64,000 nucleotides of DNA, taken from Timema cristinae. Lineage: Eukaryota; Arthropoda; Insecta; Phasmatodea; Timematidae. The notes beneath the pieces were generated by a model. It saw only the letters and a list, made by a program, of their open reading frames with translations, ran no database searches and was not told the origin of the DNA. Below, one piece after another: positions 11,566 through 21,971 of this stretch. The stretch spans positions 15,811,243 to 15,875,242 of the forward strand of contig JBCFYV010001001.1 of the NCBI GenBank assembly GCA_039000515.1, written 5' to 3'. Positions within the stretch are counted from its first letter, which is position 1. Every line of letters starts with the position of its first letter. The translations under genes were made by a program, and so were the position numbers.

Positions 11566-11639
11566 AATCTTCGGTGTTGCTGAAGATATAACCCCGGACT
11601 CTTGACTCGGTGAAAAAAGGGCGATACCGATACCATTAC

Positions 11640-12090
11640 AGTTGTGTGTGCGTATTTTTGTACACACCCTCACTAGAGGCCAAGGTGTTTTCAAGGACTG
11701 TCGGCAGGAACATGTATATTTAAAGGGTTGAGGCCTGCTATCACACAAATGGCTGTCTAATGGTACATAACCAGGGACAAGGCTGTTCAACAGACAGCGG
11801 CTGTAACGGTTGTCATCAGGGAAAGGGGGTCTTTCGAGGGCCTTCGTCAAGGACAGGGGTGTTTAAAGAGTGGTCGCCATGCATATGAATATTTAAGAAA
11901 TGTCACCTAGGACAGCGGGGTTCAAAGGTTGCCACCAGGGTTGGTTAAATATATTCACCAGGAACAGGGGTTGTTTAAAGTGTGTTTACTCCCTCATTAG
12001 GGTTGAGGGGACGAGGTTTAAAAGTTTTGTTGCCAGGTACAGTTTTTTTTTTTTTTTTTTTTTTAAGTATCGGTGTTTTCACCAGGAAGA
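11640..12090. repeat. Degenerate ~33-bp tandem array
   Basis: Repeated theme GTCACCAGGAACAGGGGTG followed by TTTAAAG with drift, visible about ten times (for example CATCAGGGAAAGGGGG, GTCAAGGACAGGGGTGTTTA, CACCAGGAACAGGGGTTG, CACCAGGAAGAAAG), interrupted by a T run at about 12,042-12,064. No coding role seen. Confidence 0.6.
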
Positions 12091-12149
12091 AAGTCCGGTA
12101 ATCCATTGATAGAAGTGTAAAGAATAAAGGGGTAGAATCAGTGCAAGAA

Positions 12150-12420
12150 GCAGCTGTCGACATTACTTCCTGTCACGTGGCACTTCGCCGGAAGTGACGT
12201 GCCCGGCCACAGCTGCCACACCATGGATCGCAGGAACCAGGACGATTACCCTACCACACACGCACGCACGCGTACCTTGTACAATACCCTGCGTAACATT
12301 GCGTCCGGTCAGATCCCCCCTGACGGCGGCTGTTGATTCGTGTTGCCGCTTGTTTGGGCCACACGCAACACAGGATAATGCACCAGCGTTCGCCTGGAGA
12401 TAGCGAGGAAAACCGCCCGT
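12150..12420. promoter_or_regulatory. Candidate promoter / CpG-rich block
   Basis: GC- and CpG-rich island in AT-rich surroundings. It contains TTCCTGTCACGTGGCAC (E-box CACGTG) and CTTCGCCGGAAGTGACGTG, a composite ETS (CCGGAAGT) plus CRE-like (TGACGT) site typical of housekeeping promoters. CACTTCGCCGGAAGTG is also a short inverted repeat. A good-context ATG (CACACCATGG) follows at 12,223. It is about 7.5 kb upstream of the first secure GSE1 exon, so it is a plausible GSE1 promoter, but no transcript evidence exists here. Confidence 0.4.
12223..12307 (+). CDS. Candidate first coding exon of GSE1
   Basis: ATG in good context opens a frame of 37 codons (MDRRNQDDYPTTHARTR..., stop TGA at 12,334). 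A possible donor CCG|GTCAGA at 12,308 would end the exon after one base of a glycine codon. That is exactly the phase (1) needed by the exon at 19,821, and would give ...NIASG|LPPGSK. The donor is weak and I see no similarity to the vertebrate GSE1 N-terminus, so the link is inference from position, phase and promoter-like context. The sequence could equally be 5' UTR, or another gene's first exon. Confidence 0.25.
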
Positions 12421-12429
12421 TAAAAAGAG

Positions 12430-12665
12430 GGTTTAGTGGCCGAACGGTCTTAAGGAGTCACTATCGTGTTAGACTGGCTTGCTGATGAGGAGAAGCTCGG
12501 GGTTTGAGTCCCTATCGGGTCTACTGAGGGTGGTTTTTCGAAAGGGTTTCCCACTCTGCTAGTAGATTACCTTCAAAAATGCTTCCGTTCTCATCCCTTC
12601 TGCATTAGAATAATAATTATCATATATGCTTATAACCTGAACAGGTAATAAGACATGGTGATAAA
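12430..12665 (+). repeat. SINE family 3 copy
   Basis: GCCGAACGGTCTTAAGGAG, then GGGGTTTGAGTCCCTATCGG as B box, TACTGAGGGTGG, and the tail ATAACCTGAACAGGTAATAA. Moderately diverged. Confidence 0.8.
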
Positions 12666-12909
12666 AAATTATAATAAAGAGGCCATGGAACTCAACCACT
12701 CGATTCATTGTCAGAAATGTTGACCGCTAGACCAACTTTGTCCCTTCCGAAAAATTCTTTGATGCCTTTTTAAAAAAATCCGTGCCAGACTCTCCGTCCG
12801 GACTATACGCATTTTAACTACGCTGATGAGATAGGGGTGAAGAATGTATAATTTATAGGAAATATACCCCCAATTACGCGGGAAAAGATTAAGGAAGAAA
12901 CATGGTAAT

Positions 12910-13177
12910 TGATTTGGTGGTCTAGAGGTAAGGTGTCAGACTTTGTGCTGGGGTCCGGGGTTCAATCCTCGGTCCCGGCACAGATTTATCTGATTACCAA
13001 ACCCTTCCTTCACCTCTGACAAGAAGTGTATTAATCACAACTTGTGAATGTGGGGAATGCTAAGCCTCCACCGTGGTTCGGATCCCACGTTAAACTGTAG
13101 GTCCTTCATTTCATCTTACAATCACTCTACTATTACACATTAGCGTAAGTGCGTATAACCCGAACGGGTAGTAAGAC
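12910..13177 (+). repeat. SINE family 1 copy
   Basis: Begins near TTTGGTGGTCTAGAGGTAA and ends at CGAACGGGTAGTAAGAC. The AAT tail is missing: the sequence passes directly into LINE DNA at 13,178. It carries the GTGTATTAATCACAAC subfamily segment. Confidence 0.88.
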
Positions 13178-13690
13178 CGCCAACGCACCCTGTCCTCTGC
13201 CTCCTCCTTCACCTCTCAGAATTTTGTTTCTTTCATTCAAGTCATCCGATATTTCATTCCTCTTTCCCTTACGTCATTGCCTTCTATGACGTCGTGCAAA
13301 AGACAGTTCCTCCTAAGGTAGGGTTGAATCCAGTTTGTTTTGTATCAAAGAATAACATCCAAAATAGTTCTCTTCTCAGGACTACATCATATGTCAACAT
13401 GTCTCTCTCTCAATCTGATCTTCTCTAGTCTTCTCCAGCACCACATAGCAAGACTTTCCAAGTATTTCTTTGCCATCACCTGAGAGTCCATACAGCGCGA
13501 TGCTCCAAGTTTGGTATTTTATCAGTTTCTTCCTCGGTTCCAAACTCTACTTGCTGGTCAGCAGTCACCTCTTATTGTTGAAAACTTCCCTGGCCACGGC
13601 GATCCTTGATCTAATCTCTTTGTTGCAGTAGGAATACTTTGTCCGGCTTTCCAGGTACTTGAACCTACTACTCCTTTATTAATGGCAAAA
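13178..13690 (-). pseudogene. LINE ORF2 C-terminal fragment
   Basis: Reverse translation around 13,400-13,480 gives KKYLESLAMWCWRRLEKIR, the characteristic E-M-W-C-W-R-R-M/L segment after the reverse-transcriptase core of insect non-LTR retrotransposons. The lower-coordinate end resembles the extreme ORF2 C-terminus also seen at 4,590-4,690. Several stops and shifts make it a dead 3' fragment. It lies between two SINE family 1 copies. Confidence 0.75.
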
Positions 13691-13706
13691 TTATATTTAT
13701 ATAATG

Positions 13707-13957
13707 TGCTGGCGGCCGGGGTTCAATCCTCGGTCCCGGCACAGATTTATCTGATTTCCATACCCTTCCTTCACCTCTGACAAGACGTGTATTAATCACA
13801 ACTTGTGAATGTGTGGAGTGCCAGGCCTCCACCGTGGTTCGGATCCCACGTTAAACTGTAGGTCCTCCATTTCATCTCGCAATCACCCTACCATTACACT
13901 AGCTTAAGTGCGTGTAACCCGAACGGGTAGTAAGACGCGGTGCTAATAATAATAATA
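13707..13957 (+). repeat. SINE family 1, 5'-truncated
   Basis: Starts within the head at TGCTGGCGGCCGGGGTTC and runs to the (AAT)n tail. It has the GTGTATTAATCACAAC segment. Confidence 0.9.
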
Positions 13958-14422
13958 TTTATTATATTATGGGGAGTATTCTCGCGACAAACATTAAAAA
14001 ATAGATTACACCATTTGTAGAAAATTAAAATAAATGCATAGACTGTGTTGCTCCAGTCGAAACACTTATATATTTATTCGTAATAAAAAATTTACTTTAG
14101 TAAAATAATCGTTTGACTACAATAAAATTATAACTAATTAATAAACACTTAAATTGCTAAGTACTAACGCGGTAGTACAAGACATCTCATCACCAACACG
14201 TGGATCATCAGATTAGTTCTTAGTTTAGATGAACTTAAAATATATTTATTTGATTACAATGTATGGATAAGTAAATTTCCTAAATTCCTATGAGAGTAGA
14301 TGGTTTTGAACCGCCAATTTAGAATGTTCAATTATCGCTCTATCTCGTTTGTTGATCGATTATTTTTGAAAAATCTATATTTTGTGCCGATGTGCAAGGA
14401 ACCGATTTATAACTATTTAGTC

Positions 14423-14575
14423 AACCAACTTAGCTCAGTCGGTAGCGTGTCTCTCTATTGAGCTAAGGGTCTCGGGTTCTATTTCTGGCATGGCCGAAAG
14501 ATTTATCATTGGTAAATGTGGGTTTCCTCTTTTACAGTGATAAATTAACGGCCGGAGGACTGGATTTTTGCTATC
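14423..14575 (+). repeat. SINE family 4 copy
   Basis: CAACTTAGCTCAGTCGGTAGC (A box), GGGTCTCGGGTTCTATTTC (B box), AAATGTGGGTTTCCTCTTTTA and TTAACGGCCGGAGGACTGGA. tRNA-like head with diverged boxes. Confidence 0.8.
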
Positions 14576-14577
14576 GC

Positions 14578-14670
14578 TGCGTCTTACTAGTTGTTCGGGT
14601 CGTACTCTTATTTATCATTACTCTAATGGAGTAGAGATGAGGAAGGAAGAGGTAATCTAATAATTTTAAA
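14578..14670 (-). repeat. SINE 3' tail fragment (family 3 type)
   Basis: GCGTCTTACTAGTTGTTCGG and ATTACTCTAATGGAGTAGAG are the inverse of the family 3 tail, directly abutting the family 4 copy. Confidence 0.65.
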
Positions 14671-14829
14671 ATGTTCCCTTTGCTTTTAATTTAGTTGAAT
14701 CAACCGTATTGTTCAACCAAAGATAACCGTGTATTTCCGCCTTGAGTGCTAAATTAGCAATATGAGGTTTGGTTGTTGTGTTTGTCCAAAAGTTAAATTC
14801 TGTATGAACCGAGTAAAGGTATTAAACGC

Positions 14830-15100
14830 CTAAATGATATCCCTGGTAAGTATGGATGATTTCCGCCCCACGAAGCCACAGTGTTTGCGTAATCCTCTCT
14901 ATCCCGTTTGTAGGACTGTAAACTACCCGGCCGGCTGTAACCCTGTAGTGGATGGCGGGGGGAGGGGATCGATCGCCCCCGCACTCTCCAATCTTCACTT
15001 GTTCCCCTCACCCCCCTTTTATCCCAATCCCTGGTGACGTCAACCGAACATCTCCAATGCCCTGTCAGCGGCAGACCGCAAGGGGGGGAAAGGTTACACA
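14830..15100. other. Unexplained GC-rich block with CRE palindrome
   Basis: GC-rich island with GGCGGGGGGAGGGGATCGAT, an intact TGACGTCA (15,035-15,042) and a GGGGGGG run. Open frames exist on both strands but none has a recognisable domain. It could be a repeat, an enhancer or an alternative promoter within the putative first GSE1 intron. Confidence 0.3.
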
Positions 15101-15247
15101 CCCACAAACAAATATAGGGATTCCTTCCTTCCGCTTTTTAAAATTTGAATTGAATGTTCTTTTTAAAAGATTTTGAAATAATATATATCTCAAATACAAC
15201 TTTTGATATTTGTATCTGTCAGTAATTCTAAAGCACCTAACTTTAAG

Positions 15248-15815
15248 CCTAGTACTCACTAGGAAACATTGTTTGCCAACATGTTGCCCTTGTTTTAGAA
15301 AACATTTGGGCAACATTTTTTTTTCATTCCCAGCGGTGAAAACATGTTTCCCGTGATCCATTTAAAATTAGTTACAAGAAACAATGTTTCCGACAACAAT
15401 CAACGTAGGCCATTAGGTGAGATTGCTGATCTAAATCGTGTGTCTCTTTTTATTATCCTGGGACCAACCATTTGTAAAATAACTTCACGATCTGTTGGAG
15501 ACATGCAAGTGAAGTTCCTAAAAACCACTGCCGTCTTCGAACTTCAGTTCTGTCGAAAGCTTATTTGCATAGTACGAACCCACCGCAGTTTTCTTCTTCT
15601 CTGTCTTCTTGAACAGCTCATAACTACATACAAAGCACAAGCCATAGCAGTATCCTCCTCAACAGATATCTTTCACTCAACTGAACTCTGTATGGGAAAC
15701 AAATGTTTCATCATAGCAGTTTGGACGCGAAACAATGTTTCTTTAATGTCCGCCAACAATTTGTTTCCCATGCTGGGGAACAGTTGGCACCCAATGTTTC
15801 CAAGTGCGTACTAAG
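15248..15815. mobile_element. 568-bp TIR element with 7-bp target duplication
   Basis: TIRs of about 24 bp (CCTAGTACTCACTAGGAAAC... against the inverse of ...GTTTCCAAGTGCGTACTAAG), flanked by direct CTTTAAG repeats (15,241-15,247 and 15,816-15,822). The interior is studded with both orientations of GGAAACATTGTTT-like motifs, that is, subterminal repeats as in hAT elements. The open frame inside (15,344-15,814) shows no transposase motif, so the element is non-autonomous. hAT assignment is tentative because 8 bp is the usual duplication. Confidence 0.8.
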
Positions 15816-15860
15816 CTTTAAGGTGGGGATGTAGAGGACGCTATAAAATGTCAGTATTTT

Positions 15861-16163
15861 TGCAGTTTTTATAGCAACACATTTTTCCCAAAATAAATAA
15901 ACTACTGCTTCAGTAGAAACTAAGTTTAATTTTCTTAGCGTGCGGATATCAACAGTTCTAGACTATATCTGTCAAGGATGTTCTGGAATTTAATGACAAA
16001 CTTTTTAGATGAAAGGAAAAAAGTTTATCATCTAATGCCACTATGTTCATAAGGGATATTCAACGATTGTTGATATTACCACGTCAAGAAAATTAAACTC
16101 TTAATATACTAGATAAATATTTTATTTTATTTGGCCAAAAAAAGTTTTGCCATAAAAACTGCA
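15861..16163. mobile_element. MITE-B copy 2 (reference copy)
   Basis: Ends are inverted: TGCAGTTTTTATAGCAAC at the left and GTTTTGCCATAAAAACTGCA at the right, each next to a (T/C)(C/G)CCAAAA...AATAAA segment. The interior matches 3,361-3,610. No coding capacity. Confidence 0.8.
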
Positions 16164-16854
16164 ACATACTGACTGTTATTTTCTCACGCCCCTACATCTC
16201 CACTTTACGTCGAGAGTAAAAGGAAAAAAGTTGTTTTTACTATTAATTGAACAAATAAAGGATTATTAATTACTATAGGCTAAATAAAATTAACCGCCTC
16301 TAAAATTAAAATAGCCCTTCTAGATAAAGGGCAAAAAATTGCTATATCAACTGAAGCACCAGGACGAGCAATTTGTAGAAGAAAGAGGCAGGTAAATTAT
16401 TTCTCCTATACCAGCCCCATTTTCAACCAAACTGTTATCTAATAATATAGTTAGTGCATGCGGTACCCCACTAAGAATCAAAAATTGTATTATTTATTCA
16501 AGGAAACACTCTATCAGGGACTCCTGACATAAAAGCCACTACGGCAATCAGTTTTAAAAATCCCCCATTATAATTGATATTACTCTTGAAAATAATTATG
16601 ATGAATTCATAAATTACAAAAAATTACGTTATGAATTTGATAGTCTCCAATTGAAGCTCCATGTTGACTGAATTCAACTAAAATTAATAGTCTAAGAGAT
16701 GGTTCTATTATCCCAGATCAAGGCCCAGTAGACATATTTAGTTTTCATTTTCACCCCAGATTAATCTCAAAGCAGTTATTAAATATCTACCATGGGCATC
16801 ATAAAGTTTTGCTAGGACTTTCTTTTTATTTTTATTTTCAAAATTTAGTTTCAA

Positions 16855-16995
16855 CTGGCAAATACCACTATGCTCATGACAATTATTCAAGAACTGTTGA
16901 GATTACAATTTGTAGGAAATTAAAATAAATTTAGGTTATATTAAATCAATATTTTATTTATTTTGGCTTAAAATGTTTTTCACTATGAAAACTGC
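16855..16995. mobile_element. MITE-B fragment
   Basis: ACCACTATGCTCATGACAAT, AAGAACTGTTGAGATTACAA and the right arm TATGAAAACTGCA match the family; the left arm is lost. Confidence 0.6.
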
Positions 16996-16999
16996 AATA

Positions 17000-19135
17000 A
17001 TATACTGATCAGCCTTAACCGAAATTCTGAGAATTTTCACCCTGGGCTTCTTCTAGATCAGTTAGGAGTTGGGCGTGCTGACCACTCACCTATTAGTTTT
17101 TTTCCTCATTTTTTCTTTTTTCACTTAAAGCTTTGAAGCCAAGGACCATGTTTTCAATCTTGAATGAGCACATTGAATAAGGCCTTTCTTCCATTTGGTT
17201 CACTTTGGAAATTCATCCTCCTAGACTTTGGTTCTTAAGTTTACAAGTGTAATTTGGGGTTCGCTCAAACAAACTCGCCAGAGTGGTACTCTCCTTTAGA
17301 ATTGCTAAACTGTTTTATTCATAGTGAGTAAAAGGAGCGCAGGACATGATTGAAGGCAGTGACGCGCCAGGACATTTAATTTGGGTTAATCATGATGTGA
17401 TGTACCAATGCTATTATTTATGTAGTTTTAATCAATGTGATTTTTTTTAATGCGTGCACATTTTGAATATCAAGTTGAAATCTTTTAATTTTTTAGCGTA
17501 TTATATACATATGACACAACTTCATTGCGCTTTATTAAAGTTGTACTTGGGTTTTTTTTAAATATATTTTATTAAAATTATTTGTGACCTTGCGTGCTCC
17601 TATTTGGTCGAACCACTCATCAAAGATAAACAACACCTTGAATCCAGCCAGTCTGACAAGTCAACATGTGACAGATGAAGTTAGGAATATAACACTTTAG
17701 TTTCAGTGTGCAGGTCATTAAAGTAAATTATCTGTGAAAACAGGATGAGGGGGAATTTTAAGTGAATTCGCCAGTATATTATAGCTAATGTTTTCAGGGC
17801 CTTAGCCGCATTGAGGTAATAATAATTTCCAATGTTTGGTTGTGGTTACAAAATCATCTGGGATGTATGATAAAACAATTGCATGGGCAATAATCTTGGG
17901 TCACTTTATAGACTTTACTGGTAATTCCAACCAAACCAACCAGAACCATTATTTATGGTGGTTTGTCTGATATTAATTCATTACCTTGGCCAATCAATAA
18001 TTTCTATATTAATAGATAAGTCTGGCTTATTGTTGGAGATTGACAAAGAGCTAATCCAAACCAATCACTAGAAATATTAGTTCTGATTGGTTGGGTGTAA
18101 TTGCCATTAAAGTGACCTTAAATTCTTATCCACACAGTTTGGTTTATCACACATCCCAGCTGAACCACTCTGGCTCAAAAACAAAAACATTCAATTCAAT
18201 AAACACTGGTCATGAAAACCTTCAAATTAAACTCACAATTATAACAGAGTAAATAAACTATGGGCTTTTTTACAGGCAGGAATATTTTTTATGGCCAGGA
18301 ATTTAAATACTTGGCTAAAATTACAATTATTTTGCAAAATAAAAGTGAAAACATGTTGTTTCTTGCATGCTAACAAAACTCATTGCCAATATTTATGGCA
18401 TTTTAGCATGAGATTGTTGTACAGTTTTTTTTATTGTTATATTTACACGGCCACAAACAATATCTAAAACATGTGATATTTGAATTAAAATGTTATTATT
18501 AGTAGCTGCAAACATTTAAAAAAACGATCATTTAAATAAACGTAAAAATAATCATTCACCTAAAAAACTGGAAACTTGGAGAGAAGTCTGGGAACTTTAT
18601 AATATAAACCTTGTAGTATCCATCGTGCTGTTGCTACCTGTAATATACCAAAAATATGCTAGCATAGTTATTGAAATGATACTAATTAAAAACATTTAGC
18701 AAATATGGTTGTCAAAGAAAGGTATTTTCCGTGTCATGCTAAGAAAAGTGTGTATATACCTACACTTCAAAAATTCTAAGTATTGGAAATATTAAAGTTT
18801 ATATCATTGGATGTGGTTTTTGTTAAAGATACAATCAAAGTAGAAATGGGTTGCAGCAAGCACCAGGGGATCAACAAAATATTCCTGTTATATCAGTAAT
18901 GAGCTACCTAATTTTAAAAAAAAATTCTAAATAGCTTCAATAAAAAGCTAGATTCAAAAAAACAAAAATATTAGAGAAAGAAAAATAATATGAATAAATA
19001 CCTACATAATATTTATATCACGCCTTTATAAAAGAGAGCAATTGTTTGGGAATATGCGCAAATTAAAATTATAATGGCTTTTTGCTCTTTACAGCCATGA
19101 TATTGTAATATCCATGCTAGTTATAACCAAGCTTA
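17000..19135. other. Likely intron DNA, no feature recognised
   Basis: AT-rich sequence with no recognisable exon, RNA gene or named repeat family. If the candidate exon at 12,223 is right, this lies in the first GSE1 intron. Confidence 0.45.
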
Positions 19136-19138
19136 GTT

Positions 19139-19800
19139 GTATATTCATGTCCCTAGTGTATAGCATTGAATGTTGCTTTTGCTGCAGGAAATTACAAGTA
19201 TATTCACAATATTAGTGTATAACATTGGCTTTTTGTTATTGTTAAAGGAAATTACAAGAATATTCGTGTTATTAGTGTATAACATTGGTTGTTGTTATTG
19301 TTAAAGGAAATTATAAGTGTATTCACATTATTAGTGTATAACATTGGTTGTTATTGTTAAAGGAAATTACAAGTGTATTCACTTTATTAGTGTATAACAT
19401 TGGCTGTTATTGTCAAAGGAAATTACAAGTATATTCACTTTATTAGTGTATAACATTGGCTGTTGTTATTGTTAAAGGAAATTACAACTATATTCATGTT
19501 ATTAGTGTATAACATTGGTTGTTGTTATTGTTAAAGGAAATTACATGTATATTCATGTTATTAGCATATAACATTGGCTGTTATTATTGCTGCAGGAAAT
19601 TACATGAATACTCACATTATTAGTGTATAACATTGGCTGTTATTGTCAAAGGAAATTACAAGTGTATTCACATTATTAGTTTATAACATTGGTTGTTGTT
19701 ATTGTTAAAGGCAATTACAAGTGTATTCACATTATTAGTCTATAACATTGGCTGTGTTATTGTTAAGGAATTAAAGTATATCATGTATTAGTGTATAACA
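19139..19800 (+). repeat. ~58-bp minisatellite ending at a 3' splice site
   Basis: About 11 head-to-tail units of TTAGTGTATAACATTGGCTG, TTATTGTTAAAGGAAATTAC, AAGTGTATTCACATTA. The last, partial unit (TTAGTGTATAACATTGGCTA, TTGTTTGTTGCAG) is the polypyrimidine tract and acceptor AG of the GSE1 exon at 19,821. Units 1 and 8 keep an acceptor-like TTGCTGCAG (near 19,187 and 19,595); in most others it has become TTGTTAAAG. The array therefore looks like an amplification of the splice-acceptor region. Confidence 0.9.
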
Positions 19801-19820
19801 TTGGCTATTGTTTGTTGCAG

Positions 19821-20030
19821 GTCTACCTCCTGGGTCCAAGGCTCCTCCCAGTCACGGCCTGCCCTCTGTAGCGCCCCAGAGCAAGCACCACCGTTCCCCG
19901 GCGTCGCTTCCCGCTGGACACACAGTTCCTGGACCCGGCCCAGGTCCCGGAGGACCCCCCCAGCAAGCTAGCAGTGGCTCCTTTGCTGCCAGGCTTCGTA
20001 ACCTGGCGAAGCAGGCTGGCCCACCACAAG
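19821..20030 (+). CDS. Gse1: GSE1 N-terminal region exon
   Basis: First secure exon of the GSE1 orthologue. Acceptor TTTGTTGCAG|GT and donor CAAG|GTGTTT; it enters and leaves in phase 1. It encodes a Gly/Pro-rich stretch (GLPPGSKAPPSHG...) ending SGSFAARLRNLAKQAGPPQ, which matches the conserved S-S-F-A-A-A-L-R-K-L-A-K-Q-A motif near the N-terminus of vertebrate GSE1. GSE1 is a nuclear coiled-coil protein known as a component of the CoREST/LSD1-HDAC co-repressor assembly. The start codon lies in an upstream exon not firmly identified. A minisatellite sits immediately upstream of the acceptor. Confidence 0.88.
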
Positions 20031-20064
20031 GTGTTTACACTAAGTGTAATATAATGATATATAT

Positions 20065-20268
20065 TAATATACTCGACCCAATGATCGTTGGTTTGAACCC
20101 ATTCGGGGTCATAGGATTTTTCTTGAGCTATAAAAATCTGTATCACAACTTCCTTCGGAGGGGAAGTAAAGCTGTCGGTCCCATGTTGATTGTGGCTTGT
20201 AAAAGAAGGTTTGAAGGTATGTGAAAATACCTTTCCTGGCAAAATTGGTAAGGCCTTTCACTCTCACT
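20065..20268 (+). repeat. SINE family 2 in GSE1 intron
   Basis: GGTTTGAACCCATTCGGGGTC (B box), CAACTTCCTTCGGAGGGGAA, GGTATGTGAAAATACCTTTC, AAAATTGGTAAGGCCTTTCA. It starts only ~35 bp after the donor at 20,031. Confidence 0.85.
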
Positions 20269-20434
20269 CATACTATAATTTAAAAAAAGTTTGTTTTTGA
20301 AGAATAAAAAGTAATCAAGAACACTCTGCATCATCCCTTTATGACTATGCATTTAAATGTTATAACCTCAGATTTTTTTGATTTTTTTCTACAAAAAAAG
20401 GCTAGTGTTAATGGTTTAATTTTGGTGTCTGCAG

Positions 20435-20550
20435 AGCGAGAAAGTAATGAAAGTGAGCCTGCCCCGACCCGGCAAGTGTCCCCCAAGACCCGCGGACCTC
20501 CACCCTTGGTTCGGGGTTCTTCACCCCCTCCACAGGACTCTCAACGGAAG
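20435..20550 (+). CDS. Gse1: GSE1 exon, Ser/Pro-rich
   Basis: Acceptor GTGTCTGCAG|AG and donor GGAAG|GTAAGA. The split glutamate codon (G|AG) joins the previous exon in phase 1; the exon leaves in phase 0. Product ERESNESEPAPTRQVSPKTR then GPPPLVRGSSPPPQDSQRK: low-complexity and proline-rich, as expected directly after the conserved N-terminal motif in GSE1, with no fold predicted. Exon status rests on open frame, matching phase and consensus splice sites rather than residue-level similarity. Confidence 0.8.
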
Positions 20551-20814
20551 GTAAGATAAAAGCCTTTACCTATACAGTACAATTTTGGTAAAAGGAACTT
20601 TTAGAACATACTTTGTTACAAGCCTGTCCAAATCCAAGATTTCCAATTTCGAATTGAATCTGTCTCTTTGCTCACTAAATTGAAGTGAATATTTTAACAT
20701 TAAAATGGTTTGAATCTAATCCAAATCAAATATTTCAAAATAAAAATGTTTTGAATGTGAATCGGCTATTTTATAACTAAAATGTTTTAAAAAAATCCTT
20801 CATCACAGATAGTG

Positions 20815-21058
20815 CTAACTTCTATGGATAGAGGGTGTCAAGTAAAAAGCACATTGAACCCTCTGGCCAGATGTTATTCTCAGTTTTTTAGACTAGACTC
20901 TACTTTTCCACTAAAGTATTTCCTCATTTGTCCTCGCGAGACTGAGTTGACATTGTTTCAGACTAACTGCTTCACAGAAATCTGGAAGCACCGGGAACTG
21001 AACCTGGGACCTAAGTATCAGTAGTCAGGAACTCTGACCACTAGACCACAGGGGTGGT
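20815..21058 (-). repeat. SINE family 6 (tRNA-like head)
   Basis: Reverse strand starts CCCCTGTGGTCTAGTGGTCAG and has GGTCCCAGGTTCAGTTCCCGG as B box. Only one copy recognised. It is embedded in AT-rich DNA with repeated TTTGAATCTAAT/GATTCAAA motifs (20,625-21,345) that may be an older element split by this insertion. Confidence 0.65.
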
Positions 21059-21375
21059 TGATTAAAATTTTATCAAAATTGAATAGCGGGCAAAATTATG
21101 TTTTAATAGAGTTCAATTAAAATATAAGGTCGATGAACTGAGTTTGATTAAGGGATCCATGCAAACTTTGGAAAAAAAATTTCAAATGTTTGCTTTGAGA
21201 TTTGAATTTAGAATAAATCCCATTGAATCCGAATTTTGGATCTCCTTAGATTTGAAATTTCAATTTCAATACAAATCTTTCAAATATTAAAATTCAGACT
21301 TTGAATCTAATACTAATCCTGACCAGATTCAGATTCAAAATTTCTAAGTTGCACACAACTTTACTATTACTTTAT

Positions 21376-21875
21376 CAGGGTGGCCACAAACCAGGAAAAC
21401 CTGTAAAACCTGGAATAGTCAGGGAATTTGAAGGCTAAGAAAGAATCAGAGAATTTGACCATGAAACAGAGTAAATTAGACATTATCATTATTTTATCAA
21501 TGTGTGTAAACTTGGTTTAGGTTTAGTTGGCTCAATAAAATTCACAAGACAATATTCGATCAAGTATTTCATTACGTATTCACGTGCATGAATAATGGGG
21601 AAAAAAAACTAAAGCAACAACAATATTGTATATTTCCACTGTTCTGATTCGTTGCTTATTAATCTTAACAAATTACGTGCATTTGAGCCTTGACCTCCCC
21701 ATCACCAGGACTGACACCTTAGTCAACGTGCTCATCAGTGCAGGTTGATCCATACTTAGTGTCCAACAGTTATGTAAATGGATAAAACATGATCAGGGAA
21801 AAATAAAAAAAAATGTATGGATAACTGGAAATTTAGGAAATTTGAAAAAGGAATGTCTGTTGTCACCATATGCGT
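21376..21875. mobile_element. Old DNA-element remnant with GTGGCCAC-type ends
   Basis: Starts TCAGGGTGGCCACAAACCAGG, AAAACCTGTAAAACCTGGAA, TAGTCAGGGAATTTGAA and ends GGAAATTTAGGAAATTTGAAA, AAGGAATGTCTGTTGTCACC, the degraded inverse. This motif order is a familiar widespread DNA-transposon terminus. No transposase frame remains. Confidence 0.55.
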
Positions 21876-21971
21876 TATTAGTATTATTTCTTAGGTATTG
21901 ATGATATTTATCATAAGTGGCAGTTATATTTTTCACATGACTTTACGTGTGGTTATATCAAAATGGTTCGA

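Noticed and set aside
15344..15814. 156-codon + strand open frame
   Set aside because: It fills the interior of the 568-bp TIR element, has no transposase motif, and its ends are defined by the inverted repeats.
19139..19800. CRISPR-like array
   Set aside because: Units are contiguous tandem repeats without unique spacers, in a eukaryotic intron.
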